Part shown: positions 7,717-14,827 of the stretch, one piece after another
Layout of the letters: each line of letters starts with the position of its first letter
Numbering within the stretch: position 1 is the stretch's first letter
From: Ruminococcaceae bacterium UBA7101
GTDB lineage: Bacteria > Bacillota > Clostridia > Oscillospirales > Acutalibacteraceae
Length of the DNA stretch: 18,979 nt
Assembly (NCBI GenBank): GCA_002493325.1
Contig: DKYL01000079.1
Coordinates: 1 to 18,979 of the forward strand
Direction of reading: 5' to 3'
Notes under the pieces: model-generated
Databases searched by the model: none
Told to the model about the DNA's origin: nothing
What the model saw: the letters and a program-made list of their open reading frames with translations, nothing else
Position numbers and translations under genes: made by a program

Positions 7717-7744
7717 AGTATAACAGAAGTAATTTATTATTCAA
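7717..7744 (-). promoter_or_regulatory. Promoter of the small membrane-protein gene
   Basis: On the minus strand TTGAAT (7744-7739), a 16-bp spacer and TATACT (7722-7717), with a TG one base before the -10. It lies about 30 bases before the start codon at 7688 and just upstream of a strong ribosome site. I see no convincing terminator for the upstream regulator gene, so some read-through into this gene is possible. Confidence 0.65.
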
Positions 7745-7787
7745 TACGTCTGCGAATTACTGTCCCAAAAGTCGTACTCTAAATTGA

Positions 7788-9038
7788 CTATTTTAAAAAA
7801 ATGTTGACATTGAGAATATTGATTAGCTCGTCAAATTTTTCAGCCTTTATACCGACAGGCGAAAAAACAATTGTATTTTCATCAGGCATATATATTTTTA
7901 TTCCGTGTTCTTCAAACTCTGCTTCAGTGTGTGGCTTTTTTGTATTAACAATAACCTGCAGCGAATTTTCGCTTATTCTTGCATTTATGCAAGGTATAGC
8001 TGTTTTGAGTTTGTTGTAGAATAACTTTGCTTTGGCAGTGTATAATCGCCGTATTTTTCTTGTCTGTGAATATATGTGTCCGTCTCTGATAAAGTTGCAA
8101 AGGGCAATTTGTTCGGTCAAACTTGCGGTTTGCGCATACGTTTCTTCGTTGCTTTTAAATGTATCTGCAAGCTCCTTTGTCAGTACCATAAAGCTGATTC
8201 TGATTGCAGGCAGAAGCATTGCCGAAAAAGAGCCTAAATATATAACATTATCTTTCCCCAGTGCATAAAGCGAGGGGGTAGGCTTGCTGTTATAAAGGAA
8301 CTCATTCTCATAGTCATCCTCAATAACAAGAGAATTGTTCTTCTGTGAATAGCTTACAAGCTCCAGACGTCTTTTGGTAGGCATTACATTTCCCCAGCTT
8401 GTCATATGTGAAGGTGACACATAAATGATGTCTGCGTCCTTATCACGTGTGTGAACATCAAATCCGTAGTCCCTGAAAACTTTAATTCCCTGTGTAAAGC
8501 TGGTGTCAGGAAAGGATACGGATTGTTTTTTATCAATCAGTGAGCACAATATCTGCAGCAACGGCTGAACACCTGCTGCAATTATAATGCGGTCTGCTGA
8601 AGTAGCAACATTTCTTTTTTCATAAATATATTCTGCAATTGCCTCTCTCAAGTCGGATTCACCCTGAGCAGAGCTGTAGCTGAGCAGCCTGTTTTTCTGC
8701 CTTAAAGCACTTTTTATATATCGCTGCCATAAAGATAAATCAAAGCATTCTTCATCAGCAATTCCGCCTGTCAGGTCAAAAAGCACCTCAGTGTCATCAG
8801 CTTTTTCACTTAAATCAATAGCTTTTGCCGCTATGTCAGTAACAAAATAACCGCTTTTGTCGATAGAAACAATGTAGCCGTCCGTACATAAATCAAAATA
8901 TGCATTCTGTATGGTTGTAATTGACACATTATATATTTCACTTGCTTTTCTGATTGATGGTATTTTATCCCCCGGTTTAAGCTGGTGCTGTTCAATTTCT
9001 TTTCTTATAGTATTATATAATTCTACATATTTTTTCAT
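7788..9038 (-). CDS. MocR/PdxR-type GntR regulator with aminotransferase-like domain, PLP lysine replaced by alanine
   Basis: A 416-residue regulator divergent from the vitamin B6 salvage genes, so most likely their PdxR-like controller. A GntR winged helix (about 1-68; KPGDKIPSIRKASEIYNVSITTIQNAYFDL) is joined by a short linker to a fold-type I aminotransferase domain (about 85-410). Known PdxR proteins bind pyridoxal phosphate as a Schiff base on a lysine in a GTFSK-like motif. Here the motif reads GSFSAMLLPAIRI with Ala273 at that position; codon GCA confirmed on the minus strand. Other PLP-pocket features remain: SPSHMTSWGNVMP (208-220), IEDDYENEF (239-247) and R280. It may bind PLP non-covalently, or sense another ligand. 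AAGGG lies seven bases before the ATG. Family call is firm; the pdxR name is inferred from context. Confidence 0.88.
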   Translation of the reverse strand: MKKYVELYNTIRKEIEQHQLKPGDKIPSIRKASEIYNVSITTIQNAYFDLCTDGYIVSIDKSGYFVTDIAAKAIDLSEKADDTEVLFDLTGGIADEECFDLSLWQRYIKSALRQKNRLLSYSSAQGESDLREAIAEYIYEKRNVATSADRIIIAAGVQPLLQILCSLIDKKQSVSFPDTSFTQGIKVFRDYGFDVHTRDKDADIIYVSPSHMTSWGNVMPTKRRLELVSYSQKNNSLVIEDDYENEFLYNSKPTPSLYALGKDNVIYLGSFSAMLLPAIRISFMVLTKELADTFKSNEETYAQTASLTEQIALCNFIRDGHIYSQTRKIRRLYTAKAKLFYNKLKTAIPCINARISENSLQVIVNTKKPHTEAEFEEHGIKIYMPDENTIVFSPVGIKAEKFDELINILNVNIFLK

Positions 9039-9071
9039 ATCTGTACCCTTAAAAAATATTGAGATTGTATA

Positions 9072-9100
9072 TTAAATTAAATACAGTAATATTATATAAT
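9072..9100 (+). promoter_or_regulatory. Promoter of the pdxK-like operon, weak -35
   Basis: A consensus TATAAT at 9095-9100, with only a poor -35 match (TTAAAT at 9072-9077, 17-bp spacing). A good -10 with a poor -35 suits a promoter that needs an activator, as PdxR acts on pdx genes in other Gram-positive bacteria. The AT-rich direct-repeat-like stretch ATTAAATTAAATA (9071-9083) lies over the -35 and could be part of the regulator site. Confidence 0.55.
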
Positions 9101-9119
9101 GATTTAAAGAAAGTTTCAA
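9091..9119 (-). promoter_or_regulatory. Promoter of the PdxR-like regulator gene
   Basis: On the minus strand TTGAAA (9119-9114), 17-bp spacer, TATAAT (9096-9091), a near-consensus sigma-A promoter. It would start RNA near 9084 and give a leader of about 45 bases. Its -10 shares the palindrome ATTATATAAT (9091-9100) with the -10 of the opposing promoter. Confidence 0.7.
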
Positions 9120-9129
9120 GAGGTGGCAT

Positions 9130-9957
9130 ATGAAAAGGTGTGCTGTGATTAATGATTTATCAGGCTTCGGCAAATGCTCACTCACTGCTGCAATACCGAT
9201 TATATCGGCAATGGGGTGTGAGGTGCATCCTCTTCCCACAGCAGTATTGTCAAATCAGACTGCTTATGACAGCTATGATAAGGTTTCGCTTACTGCATCA
9301 ATGGAAGGTTTTATTGAGCAGTGGAAAAAGCTCGGTGCTTCCTTTGACTCCATCCTTACAGGTTTTGTGTGCGATGAAAAGCAGATTGATATAATCAGTG
9401 CGTTTGTTGCTGAATTTAAAAAGAGCAATACGATTTTGGTTGTTGATCCTGTAATGGCTGATAATGGGTCACTTTATGATTGCTATTCTGAAGAAATGTG
9501 TGAAAAGATAAAAAGCTTATGTTATAAAGCTGATGTTATTACACCGAATGTTGCGGAGCTTGCTTTTATTGCAGAAGAGCCGTATTCCGAAAATATCTGT
9601 GATATAAAAAAATATTGCCTGAAGCTTTTAAACAATGGTATAAAAAGCATTGTTGTAACAGGCTTGAAAAAAGGCAGTGAAATTTCTAATATTGTGTATG
9701 ATAGCAATGGCTGCACGGTTGTAACAGGCGAACTGAGCGGCGGATATTTCAGTGGTACGGGTGATATATTTGCATCAATCATTACAGGGGGCTTGATGAG
9801 AGGATTATCACTTTCCAAATCAGCTAAGCTTGCTACTGAATTTGTAAGCTCCTGTGCATCAGATACCCAAAATACATCAGGCAATGACGGTGTTAATTTT
9901 GAAAACTTTTTATATCTGTTAACCAATTTTAAGTATCAGGAGGGGACAGAACAGTGA
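9130..9957 (+). CDS. pdxK: Pyridoxal/pyridoxine kinase (PdxK/PdxY-like)
   Basis: A 275-residue ribokinase-fold enzyme expected to phosphorylate pyridoxal, pyridoxine and pyridoxamine with ATP, trapping vitamin B6 in the cytoplasm as PLP or its precursors. Diagnostic stretches are the N-terminal NDLSGFGKCSL (8-18), DPVMADNG (106-113), the TPN motif (138-140) in ITPNVAEL, and the anion-hole and catalytic SGTGD (208-212, with D212 the expected base). Length is normal for the PdxK/PdxY group. AAGAGG lies six bases before the ATG. First gene of a three-gene unit; its stop overlaps the next start. The divergent PdxR-like regulator and the downstream S component support B6 over thiamine-type HMP kinase, the nearest alternative. 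The split between PdxK and PdxY cannot be made here. Confidence 0.88.
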   Translation: MKRCAVINDLSGFGKCSLTAAIPIISAMGCEVHPLPTAVLSNQTAYDSYDKVSLTASMEGFIEQWKKLGASFDSILTGFVCDEKQIDIISAFVAEFKKSNTILVVDPVMADNGSLYDCYSEEMCEKIKSLCYKADVITPNVAELAFIAEEPYSENICDIKKYCLKLLNNGIKSIVVTGLKKGSEISNIVYDSNGCTVVTGELSGGYFSGTGDIFASIITGGLMRGLSLSKSAKLATEFVSSCASDTQNTSGNDGVNFENFLYLLTNFKYQEGTEQ

Positions 9958-10469
9958 AAAATAAAAAATTGTTTAATATGTGTGCTGCGGCAATGTTTAC
10001 TGCAATCATTTTTGTGCTCACTCGCTTTGTTTCGGTTCCTGTGGCATCAGGCTATGTTCATTTTGGTGATGCACTGGTTTATATTGCTGCATCGGTGCTG
10101 GGAGGTCCATGGGCATTTTTTGCTGCTGCGGTCGGTGAAGCATTTGCGGATATTGCATACGGAATGGCATATTATGCACCTGCTACGCTGATTGTAAAGG
10201 CGCTGATTGCAGCACCGTTTGTTCTTACATTCAAAAAGAGTGATAAAATCCTTACCCCTGTTACGGCAGCAATGACCGTTATATCAGGCTTGATAACTGT
10301 TGGCGGATATTACATATCGGATTTGATTATTGATAAAACTTATGCTATAGTTAATATACCCGGCAATATCATACAGGCTGTTGGCAGTGCGATTATATTT
10401 ATTGTGCTTGCTGCTGCATTTGATGCTGTGGGATTAAAGAAAAAATTATTTAAAAAATGTGAGGTTTAA
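9954..10469 (+). CDS. ECF transporter S component, probably for vitamin B6 (PdxU-like)
   Basis: A 171-residue membrane protein of the substrate-binding S-component type (PF07155-like), which captures a vitamin and works with a shared energizing module of two ATPases and EcfT encoded elsewhere. It has five to six hydrophobic segments and the family features of an N-terminal AAAMFTAIIFVLT helix, YVHFGDALVYIAASVLGGPWAFFA (about 34-57) and NIPGNIIQAVG near 135-145. No energizing components are in the window, so it would be a group II ECF system. GTG start at 9954 overlaps the kinase stop (GTGA), with AGGAGGGG eight bases ahead, so it is translationally coupled. Coupling to the kinase points to pyridoxine or a relative as substrate; this is inference, since S-component substrates cannot be read from the sequence. 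Confidence 0.82.
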   Translation: MKNKKLFNMCAAAMFTAIIFVLTRFVSVPVASGYVHFGDALVYIAASVLGGPWAFFAAAVGEAFADIAYGMAYYAPATLIVKALIAAPFVLTFKKSDKILTPVTAAMTVISGLITVGGYYISDLIIDKTYAIVNIPGNIIQAVGSAIIFIVLAAAFDAVGLKKKLFKKCEV

Positions 10470-10470
10470 A

Positions 10471-11082
10471 ATGGCTGATATAATTTATACGCTTGAAGGC
10501 GGAGTTTATCTTAACATAACAAATAAGTGCCCCTGTAATTGTGCTTTTTGCATACGTACAAAGGGCGATGCGGTTGGTGATGCTGAAAAGCTGTGGTTTG
10601 ACAAGGAACCGACAATTGATGAAATAAAAAATGCAATTGATGCTTTTGATTTTTCACAGGTTGAAAGTGCTGTATTCTGCGGCTATGGTGAACCGACAAA
10701 TGCATATGATAATTTAGTTGAGTCGGCAAGGTATATTAAGTCAATAAATCCTTCCGTTAAATTAAGGCTCAACACCAATGGACTTTCTGATTTAATAAAT
10801 CAAAAGCCTACTGCAAAGGAGCTGTCAGAAATATTTGACTGTATTTCAGTTTCACTGAACGAGCCTACAAGCGAAAAATATGATAAGATTACAAGAAATA
10901 TTTTTGAGGGCAGAGCATTTAATGCAATGCTGGAGTTTACCAAAGAATGTGTTAAGTACTGTAAAAGTGTTCATATGACGGTTGTTGATGTTATTTCTGC
11001 TGAGGATATAGAGGCTTCACGCAAGGTTTGCGAGAGCACAGGAGCAGAGTTTATTGTGCGTTCCTTTGCCCGCGGAAGATAA
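10471..11082 (+). CDS. TatD-linked radical SAM protein
   Basis: A 203-residue small radical SAM protein. The iron-sulfur motif is CPCNCAFC (C20, C24 and C27 as CX3CX2C, with an extra C22), followed by GYGEP (71-75), which binds S-adenosylmethionine. Length and the LNITNKCPCNCAFCIR opening match the TatD-linked radical SAM family, usually found beside or fused to the TatD nuclease gene; its reaction is unknown. No tatD gene is in the window. Here it is third in the pyridoxal kinase-S component unit. I chose ATG 10471, one base after the S-component stop, because GAGG lies six bases before it. An in-frame ATG at 10459 lies inside the preceding gene and lacks a site. A strong terminator follows at 11140-11170. 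The chain has no added C-terminal cluster domain. Confidence 0.88.
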   Translation: MADIIYTLEGGVYLNITNKCPCNCAFCIRTKGDAVGDAEKLWFDKEPTIDEIKNAIDAFDFSQVESAVFCGYGEPTNAYDNLVESARYIKSINPSVKLRLNTNGLSDLINQKPTAKELSEIFDCISVSLNEPTSEKYDKITRNIFEGRAFNAMLEFTKECVKYCKSVHMTVVDVISAEDIEASRKVCESTGAEFIVRSFARGR

Positions 11083-11139
11083 ATTTATTGTTTTTATCTT
11101 CAATATGTGTTAGTATATAATTAAGATCTGTAAGGTCGG

Positions 11140-11170
11140 GGTCATACACAGATTTGTGTATGACCTTTTT
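11140..11170 (+). terminator. Intrinsic terminator of the B6 operon
   Basis: A perfect 11-bp stem, GGTCATACACA (11140-11150) and TGTGTATGACC (11155-11165), loop GATT, followed by TTTTT. It lies 58 bases after the radical SAM stop and 45 bases before the MFS start. A TATAAT-like box upstream (11116-11121) would put it in the MFS leader if that box is used. Confidence 0.85.
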
Positions 11171-11214
11171 CGTTATTATGTTCTTAGAATTAAATGAATG
11201 CAGGAGGTCTTTTT

Positions 11215-12552
11215 ATGTCAAAAAACAAAGCCGGTGCTTTAGGCGGCAAAATCTGGCTGTCTGTTATTTTGTTTGGTTTAATCGGTCAGATTGCGTGGGT
11301 TGTGGAAAATATGTATTTTTCACGTTTTATGCAGAATGAAATTACGAGAGCACCTTATGCAACAACCCTGATGGTGGCATTTTCCGCAATTTTTGCTACA
11401 ATCTCAACCTTAATCGGCGGTGCACTTTGCGACAGAGCAGGCAAAAGAAAAGTGTTCATTTGCTGGGGTTATGTTCTTTGGGGCTTTACGATTGCTGTGT
11501 TTGCTTTCGTTCCCATGCAGCCATCTGCCGAAAAGGTTTTGCCAATGGTTATTCTGGTTGTTGCAATGGACTGTATTATGTCTGTAATCGGCTCTATAAG
11601 CAATGATGCTGCTTTCAATACATGGATTACTGATATTTCCAATACAGCTAACAGAGCGAGGGTAGATACTGTATTGGCAATTATGCCTTTGTTTGCACTT
11701 GCTGTTGTTTTCGGCGGTTTTGACAGTCTGACAAATGCCTCAGCTACAACAGATGACTGGAAAAAGTTCTTCTTGATTTTAGGAATAATTCCTACTGTCG
11801 GCGGTATTATCGGTTTGTTTCTTATGAAAGATAAAAAGGGTATTCAACCGAATAAGGATAATTCTATGCTGAGTGATTTTACATATTCACTTCAGCCAAA
11901 GGTTATTAAAGAAAATAAAATGCTTTATATTTGTCTTGCAGGCAATATGTTTTCTGCTATTGCATATCAGGTTTATGTTAACTATCTGTTTAATATAATT
12001 GAAGGTACACTCGGTATAGCAGACTATATTATACCTGTCGGTATCATTATGGTGGTTGCCGCCGTTGCTTCGGTTATAATATCATCTGCTATGGATAAGC
12101 ACGGCAAAAAGCATTTTTATTATCCGACAATTACAGCAGGTATAATCGGCTGTATTATTCTTTGGAGTGCTAAGTTCTTAATCGGTAAAAATCCGACAGC
12201 ACTTTTAGCAGTGCTTATTATCGGCGGTATTCTTGTTATAGGTGTCAGTCTTGTTATGGCGGGACTTTTTACTGCATCATACAGAGATTATATTCCTGAG
12301 GGCAAAGAGGGCTTGTTCCAGGGCTGCAGAATGGTTATGTATGTTCTTGTTCCTATGATTATCGGTCCTGTTGTTGCACAAATAATAATCAGTGCTTTTA
12401 ACAAAGGCGTTAAGGCTGAAAATATTGTGTATCCTATGGAGCTGTTTCTCGGAGCAGCGGCACTTATGCTTTTGTGTTTTATTCCTGCAAGGATTGTAAG
12501 AAATAAACAGCCGCAAATGCATGATGAGCTTATGAAAAAGCTTGATAAATAA
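11215..12552 (+). CDS. Major facilitator superfamily transporter
   Basis: A 445-residue inner-membrane transporter with about 12 helices. The MFS loop 2-3 signature is seen as GGALCDRAGKRKVF (about 70-83), and a matching loop in the second half reads SSAMDKHGKKHFYY. The GLFQGCRMVMYVLVPMIIGP stretch near 370-390 is shared by many clostridial MFS proteins of sugar or drug type, but the substrate cannot be told. I chose ATG 11215 because AGGAGGT lies six bases before it; an ATG at 11194 has no ribosome site and adds seven unconserved residues. It follows the B6 operon in the same direction but behind a strong terminator, so a shared role is not implied. It faces the VanZ gene and ends at a shared hairpin. 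Confidence 0.85.
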   Translation: MSKNKAGALGGKIWLSVILFGLIGQIAWVVENMYFSRFMQNEITRAPYATTLMVAFSAIFATISTLIGGALCDRAGKRKVFICWGYVLWGFTIAVFAFVPMQPSAEKVLPMVILVVAMDCIMSVIGSISNDAAFNTWITDISNTANRARVDTVLAIMPLFALAVVFGGFDSLTNASATTDDWKKFFLILGIIPTVGGIIGLFLMKDKKGIQPNKDNSMLSDFTYSLQPKVIKENKMLYICLAGNMFSAIAYQVYVNYLFNIIEGTLGIADYIIPVGIIMVVAAVASVIISSAMDKHGKKHFYYPTITAGIIGCIILWSAKFLIGKNPTALLAVLIIGGILVIGVSLVMAGLFTASYRDYIPEGKEGLFQGCRMVMYVLVPMIIGPVVAQIIISAFNKGVKAENIVYPMELFLGAAALMLLCFIPARIVRNKQPQMHDELMKKLDK

Positions 12553-12561
12553 TATATAGAA

Positions 12562-12599
12562 AAACAGCAGGATGCTTGCTACTGTGCATCCTGCTGTTT
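12562..12599. terminator. Bidirectional terminator between the MFS and VanZ genes
   Basis: A 14-bp perfect stem, AAACAGCAGGATGC (12562-12575) and GCATCCTGCTGTTT (12586-12599), with a 10-base loop. It is T-rich on both exits: TTTATTTTTT to the right and TTTTTC to the left. The last codons and the stop of the VanZ gene (ending at 12579) are inside it. Confidence 0.88.
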
Positions 12600-13388
12600 A
12601 TTTTTTGTTTTGTTTTGGAGCATTAAAAACAGAAATCCGATTAAAAATCCGCTGAAATTCAGAATTATGTCATCAATATCAACATCACCACATCTGAATA
12701 TATACTGATAACCTTCGACAATGAACGGTATCGTAAATCCTGTTATCAATTGCTGATAAATTTTTATTTTGGGGAAATATGCCTGAAGCAGGAAAGAAAT
12801 CGGTACAAAGAAAATTATATTCCCCACAACTAAAAATAAGATTTCCGAATCATTCGGATATTTTATAAGGTAATTAATGTAAGCCAGTGTACCCTGACCG
12901 GGAACTATATTTGTGGTCAGATTATTGCTTATCGGTCTTAAAAATACAACAATAAAAGAAACCGCATACAAAACGCTGTATCCCTTTAGTGCTTTAACGG
13001 AAAGCTTATTGAAATCAATATTTTTCATTATAAGCAGACCGAGATAGTATGCTAAAAATACAATGTGTATCAGACTGAGCCACCATAATCTAAAGAAGGA
13101 TAAGCTGCCGCTTAGCTGCAGCGTATAATTATCTGCAAAATATATGATACCGACAGCTGCTATATATACGGAAACATAATTATTCATTTTTTCTGAATTT
13201 TTTCTGTTGAGTATTGTTACAAGAAAAATCAGAATAAATATGATAGCTGACTTTACAAGCTGGTAATTCAGACTGTTATAATAAAAAATATTGCCTTTAA
13301 TGTCTTTGGATGTAATAAAACAGGCAACTGAAAATACTGCAGCAAATAAAATCATTTTAATGTTATCTGCTTTTGCTTTAACTGACAT
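12579..13388 (-). CDS. VanZ family membrane protein
   Basis: A 269-residue integral membrane protein with about seven or eight hydrophobic segments. The C-terminal third carries the VanZ-type signature: GNIIFFVPISFLL, then IPFIVEGYQYIFRCGDVDIDDIILNFSGFLIGFLF, where the family has an acidic IE..Q motif and an RxxDxDDxxxN motif. VanZ itself gives low-level teicoplanin resistance, but most family members have no known role, so a resistance label is not justified. The first half (1-130) is a less conserved membrane region. The gene starts 11 bases after the stop of the nucleotidyltransferase-like gene, with AGGTGA overlapping that stop, so they form an operon. Its C-terminal tail is encoded within the shared terminator. 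Confidence 0.85.
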   Translation of the reverse strand: MSVKAKADNIKMILFAAVFSVACFITSKDIKGNIFYYNSLNYQLVKSAIIFILIFLVTILNRKNSEKMNNYVSVYIAAVGIIYFADNYTLQLSGSLSFFRLWWLSLIHIVFLAYYLGLLIMKNIDFNKLSVKALKGYSVLYAVSFIVVFLRPISNNLTTNIVPGQGTLAYINYLIKYPNDSEILFLVVGNIIFFVPISFLLQAYFPKIKIYQQLITGFTIPFIVEGYQYIFRCGDVDIDDIILNFSGFLIGFLFLMLQNKTKNKQQDAQ

Positions 13389-13399
13389 AAGATGATCAC

Positions 13400-14566
13400 C
13401 TAAATTCCAAGCTCATTCATCAATTTTTTATATTCTTCTGCCTCACTGCCGCTGGAAAATATCTGTTTTACGGTATTTGTAGAGTTTTTGCCACGTTTAA
13501 ATATGCCGTCAAAAATTCTGTTCAGCCAAGCCGCAGGCAAAAGAAAAGGATGCTTTTTTGCATAGAGATAATTGTTTTTTAATATTTCGGGTGAAGGGAA
13601 TAACAATAACATTATTGCCCTCAGCTTGGCAAAAAGATTGTTTTTTTCTCCGTCGCCAAGACTTTTGTCAATATAGTATTCACCAAGTGTTCTTCCCTCA
13701 AATCCGAAATTACCGCCGTCAATAATAACGCTTTCAAATTTTTTGAGTATATCATCACTGAAAACAAAGTCAGACTCAACAGGTGTATTAAACCATAGCC
13801 TGCACAGTGAGAATACTGCTTTGGCAAAGGTTTCAATATTTGCTGCTTTGCATTTTGATAAAAAGCTTTCACTGCTGAAGTTATCTGTATTTCTGACTAA
13901 TACATCAACATCCATAAACATACGCATTCCTGCACCCAAATGATTAAAATGCTTGGCTATGTGTGTCAATACATAAATCAGATTTGTTTCCATATCAAGT
14001 CCGTATTCAAATTTATTCTGATTGTCTGACATATCAAATATATTTTTGAAATACGGGCTGTCAAAATCCGTTTCATTATGAAGCTCTATATGCTCACCGT
14101 CAACAGTAAGCACAATTTCATTGGGATTACTCATAATCTCAAAATTTTTATTTTTATAGTAATCCAGTATTTCATCATACTTTTCTTTTTTAAAGAAAAG
14201 ATCAATATCACCGCTGGTTCTTAACTCAGGCACAGGATATAAATGCCTGATAGCCGTTCCTTTAACAAATATGAATTTCCATTCGTTCATATTAAAATCA
14301 TCACGCAGCATTTTTGCAAGCCTCTGCTTTTTATCATAGCTTATGAGCGTATATCCAAGCTGCTGGCGAAATGCAGGCAGGTTCTCAATCTTTTCTCTGT
14401 TTTCACCGCTAAAGCTCATAAGCTGTTTTGCAATAATGCCGCAGACATTGTGCATATTACCAAGCTTATAAAGCTCGTTATAGTCAATATCATCACGGTA
14501 TTCACATTGCTTATTGTTCAAAAAAGCACTTATTAAATTTATGAAATATTCTTTAGTGATGTTCAT
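13400..14566 (-). CDS. NTP_transf_5-type nucleotidyltransferase-like protein
   Basis: A 388-residue protein of the uncharacterised nucleotidyltransferase family PF14907. The core is FVKGTAIRHLYPVPELRTSGDIDLFF (about 100-125): the KG loop (102-103) and the GDID metal motif (D120, D122) are present, and IELH (160-163) may supply the third acidic residue. The substrate is unknown; relatives occur near surface polysaccharide and peptide-modification genes. The C-terminal half is helical and unrecognised. I chose ATG 14566 because AGGAG lies five bases before it. A GTG at 14602 would add 12 residues that overlap this ribosome site. The VanZ-family gene follows 11 bases downstream, and the pair appears to be its own transcript. 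Confidence 0.83.
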   Translation of the reverse strand: MNITKEYFINLISAFLNNKQCEYRDDIDYNELYKLGNMHNVCGIIAKQLMSFSGENREKIENLPAFRQQLGYTLISYDKKQRLAKMLRDDFNMNEWKFIFVKGTAIRHLYPVPELRTSGDIDLFFKKEKYDEILDYYKNKNFEIMSNPNEIVLTVDGEHIELHNETDFDSPYFKNIFDMSDNQNKFEYGLDMETNLIYVLTHIAKHFNHLGAGMRMFMDVDVLVRNTDNFSSESFLSKCKAANIETFAKAVFSLCRLWFNTPVESDFVFSDDILKKFESVIIDGGNFGFEGRTLGEYYIDKSLGDGEKNNLFAKLRAIMLLLFPSPEILKNNYLYAKKHPFLLPAAWLNRIFDGIFKRGKNSTNTVKQIFSSGSEAEEYKKLMNELGI

Positions 14567-14827
14567 ATTTGCTCCTGATTTTTTGAATTTTTTGAAGTTC
14601 ACAGATTATCAATAAATTCATAAAATAAAGTTCATTTTAGTTTAATAATTCTGAAACTTTCGCAGGTTATCATATAGTCAAGTTAATAAGTCAGTGGAAA
14701 ACAGTTATCGGAGTCAGAGTTTCTCCTCATTCAATTCATATAAATACTTTTTTCATTTCTCTGTCTGTTTTTAAAAATACTCCATCCACAATGCACCTCT
14801 GCTCCCCCAAAGCAGGGGTGCTGTTTT
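14567..14827. other. Structured non-coding stretch with a rightward terminator-like hairpin
   Basis: No credible gene in 261 bases between two leftward genes. It contains a GGAG/CTCC mini-stem near 14710-14726 and a strong hairpin at 14793-14821 that has a T tract only when read rightward, although no rightward gene precedes it. It must also hold the promoter for the nucleotidyltransferase-VanZ pair; a GATAAT-like -10 is present on the minus strand near 14605-14610, but no good -35 is seen. Confidence 0.5.
14793..14827 (+). terminator. Rightward terminator-like hairpin with no gene before it
   Basis: GCACCTCTGCT (14793-14803) and AGCAGGGGTGC (14811-14821) form an 11-bp stem with one T-G wobble, loop CCCCCAA, followed by TGTTTTTT. 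Read leftward the stem has a C-A mismatch and no T tract, so it is asymmetric. It could end an unrecognised small RNA or keep rightward transcription out of the nitroreductase gene as antisense. Confidence 0.6.

Noticed and set aside
7745..7787. Terminator of the PdxR-like gene
   Set aside because: No stable hairpin with a T tract could be found after its stop, so none is reported.
9039..9129. Possible riboswitch in the regulator-kinase gap
   Set aside because: Only 91 bases shared by two promoters, with no stable stems; regulation by the adjacent protein is a better explanation.
9522..9926. Leftward open frame of 134 codons inside the pyridoxal kinase gene
   Set aside because: It lies fully antisense to a clear kinase, has no ribosome site or recognisable domain, and is a shadow of that gene.
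11075..11101. AT-only hairpin overlapping the radical SAM stop
   Set aside because: Nine weak pairs, a nine-base loop and no T tract; the strong terminator at 11140-11170 is the better call.
12579..13388. Glycopeptide resistance gene vanZ
   Set aside because: The protein belongs to the broad VanZ family, but no vanHAX genes are nearby and most members are not resistance genes.
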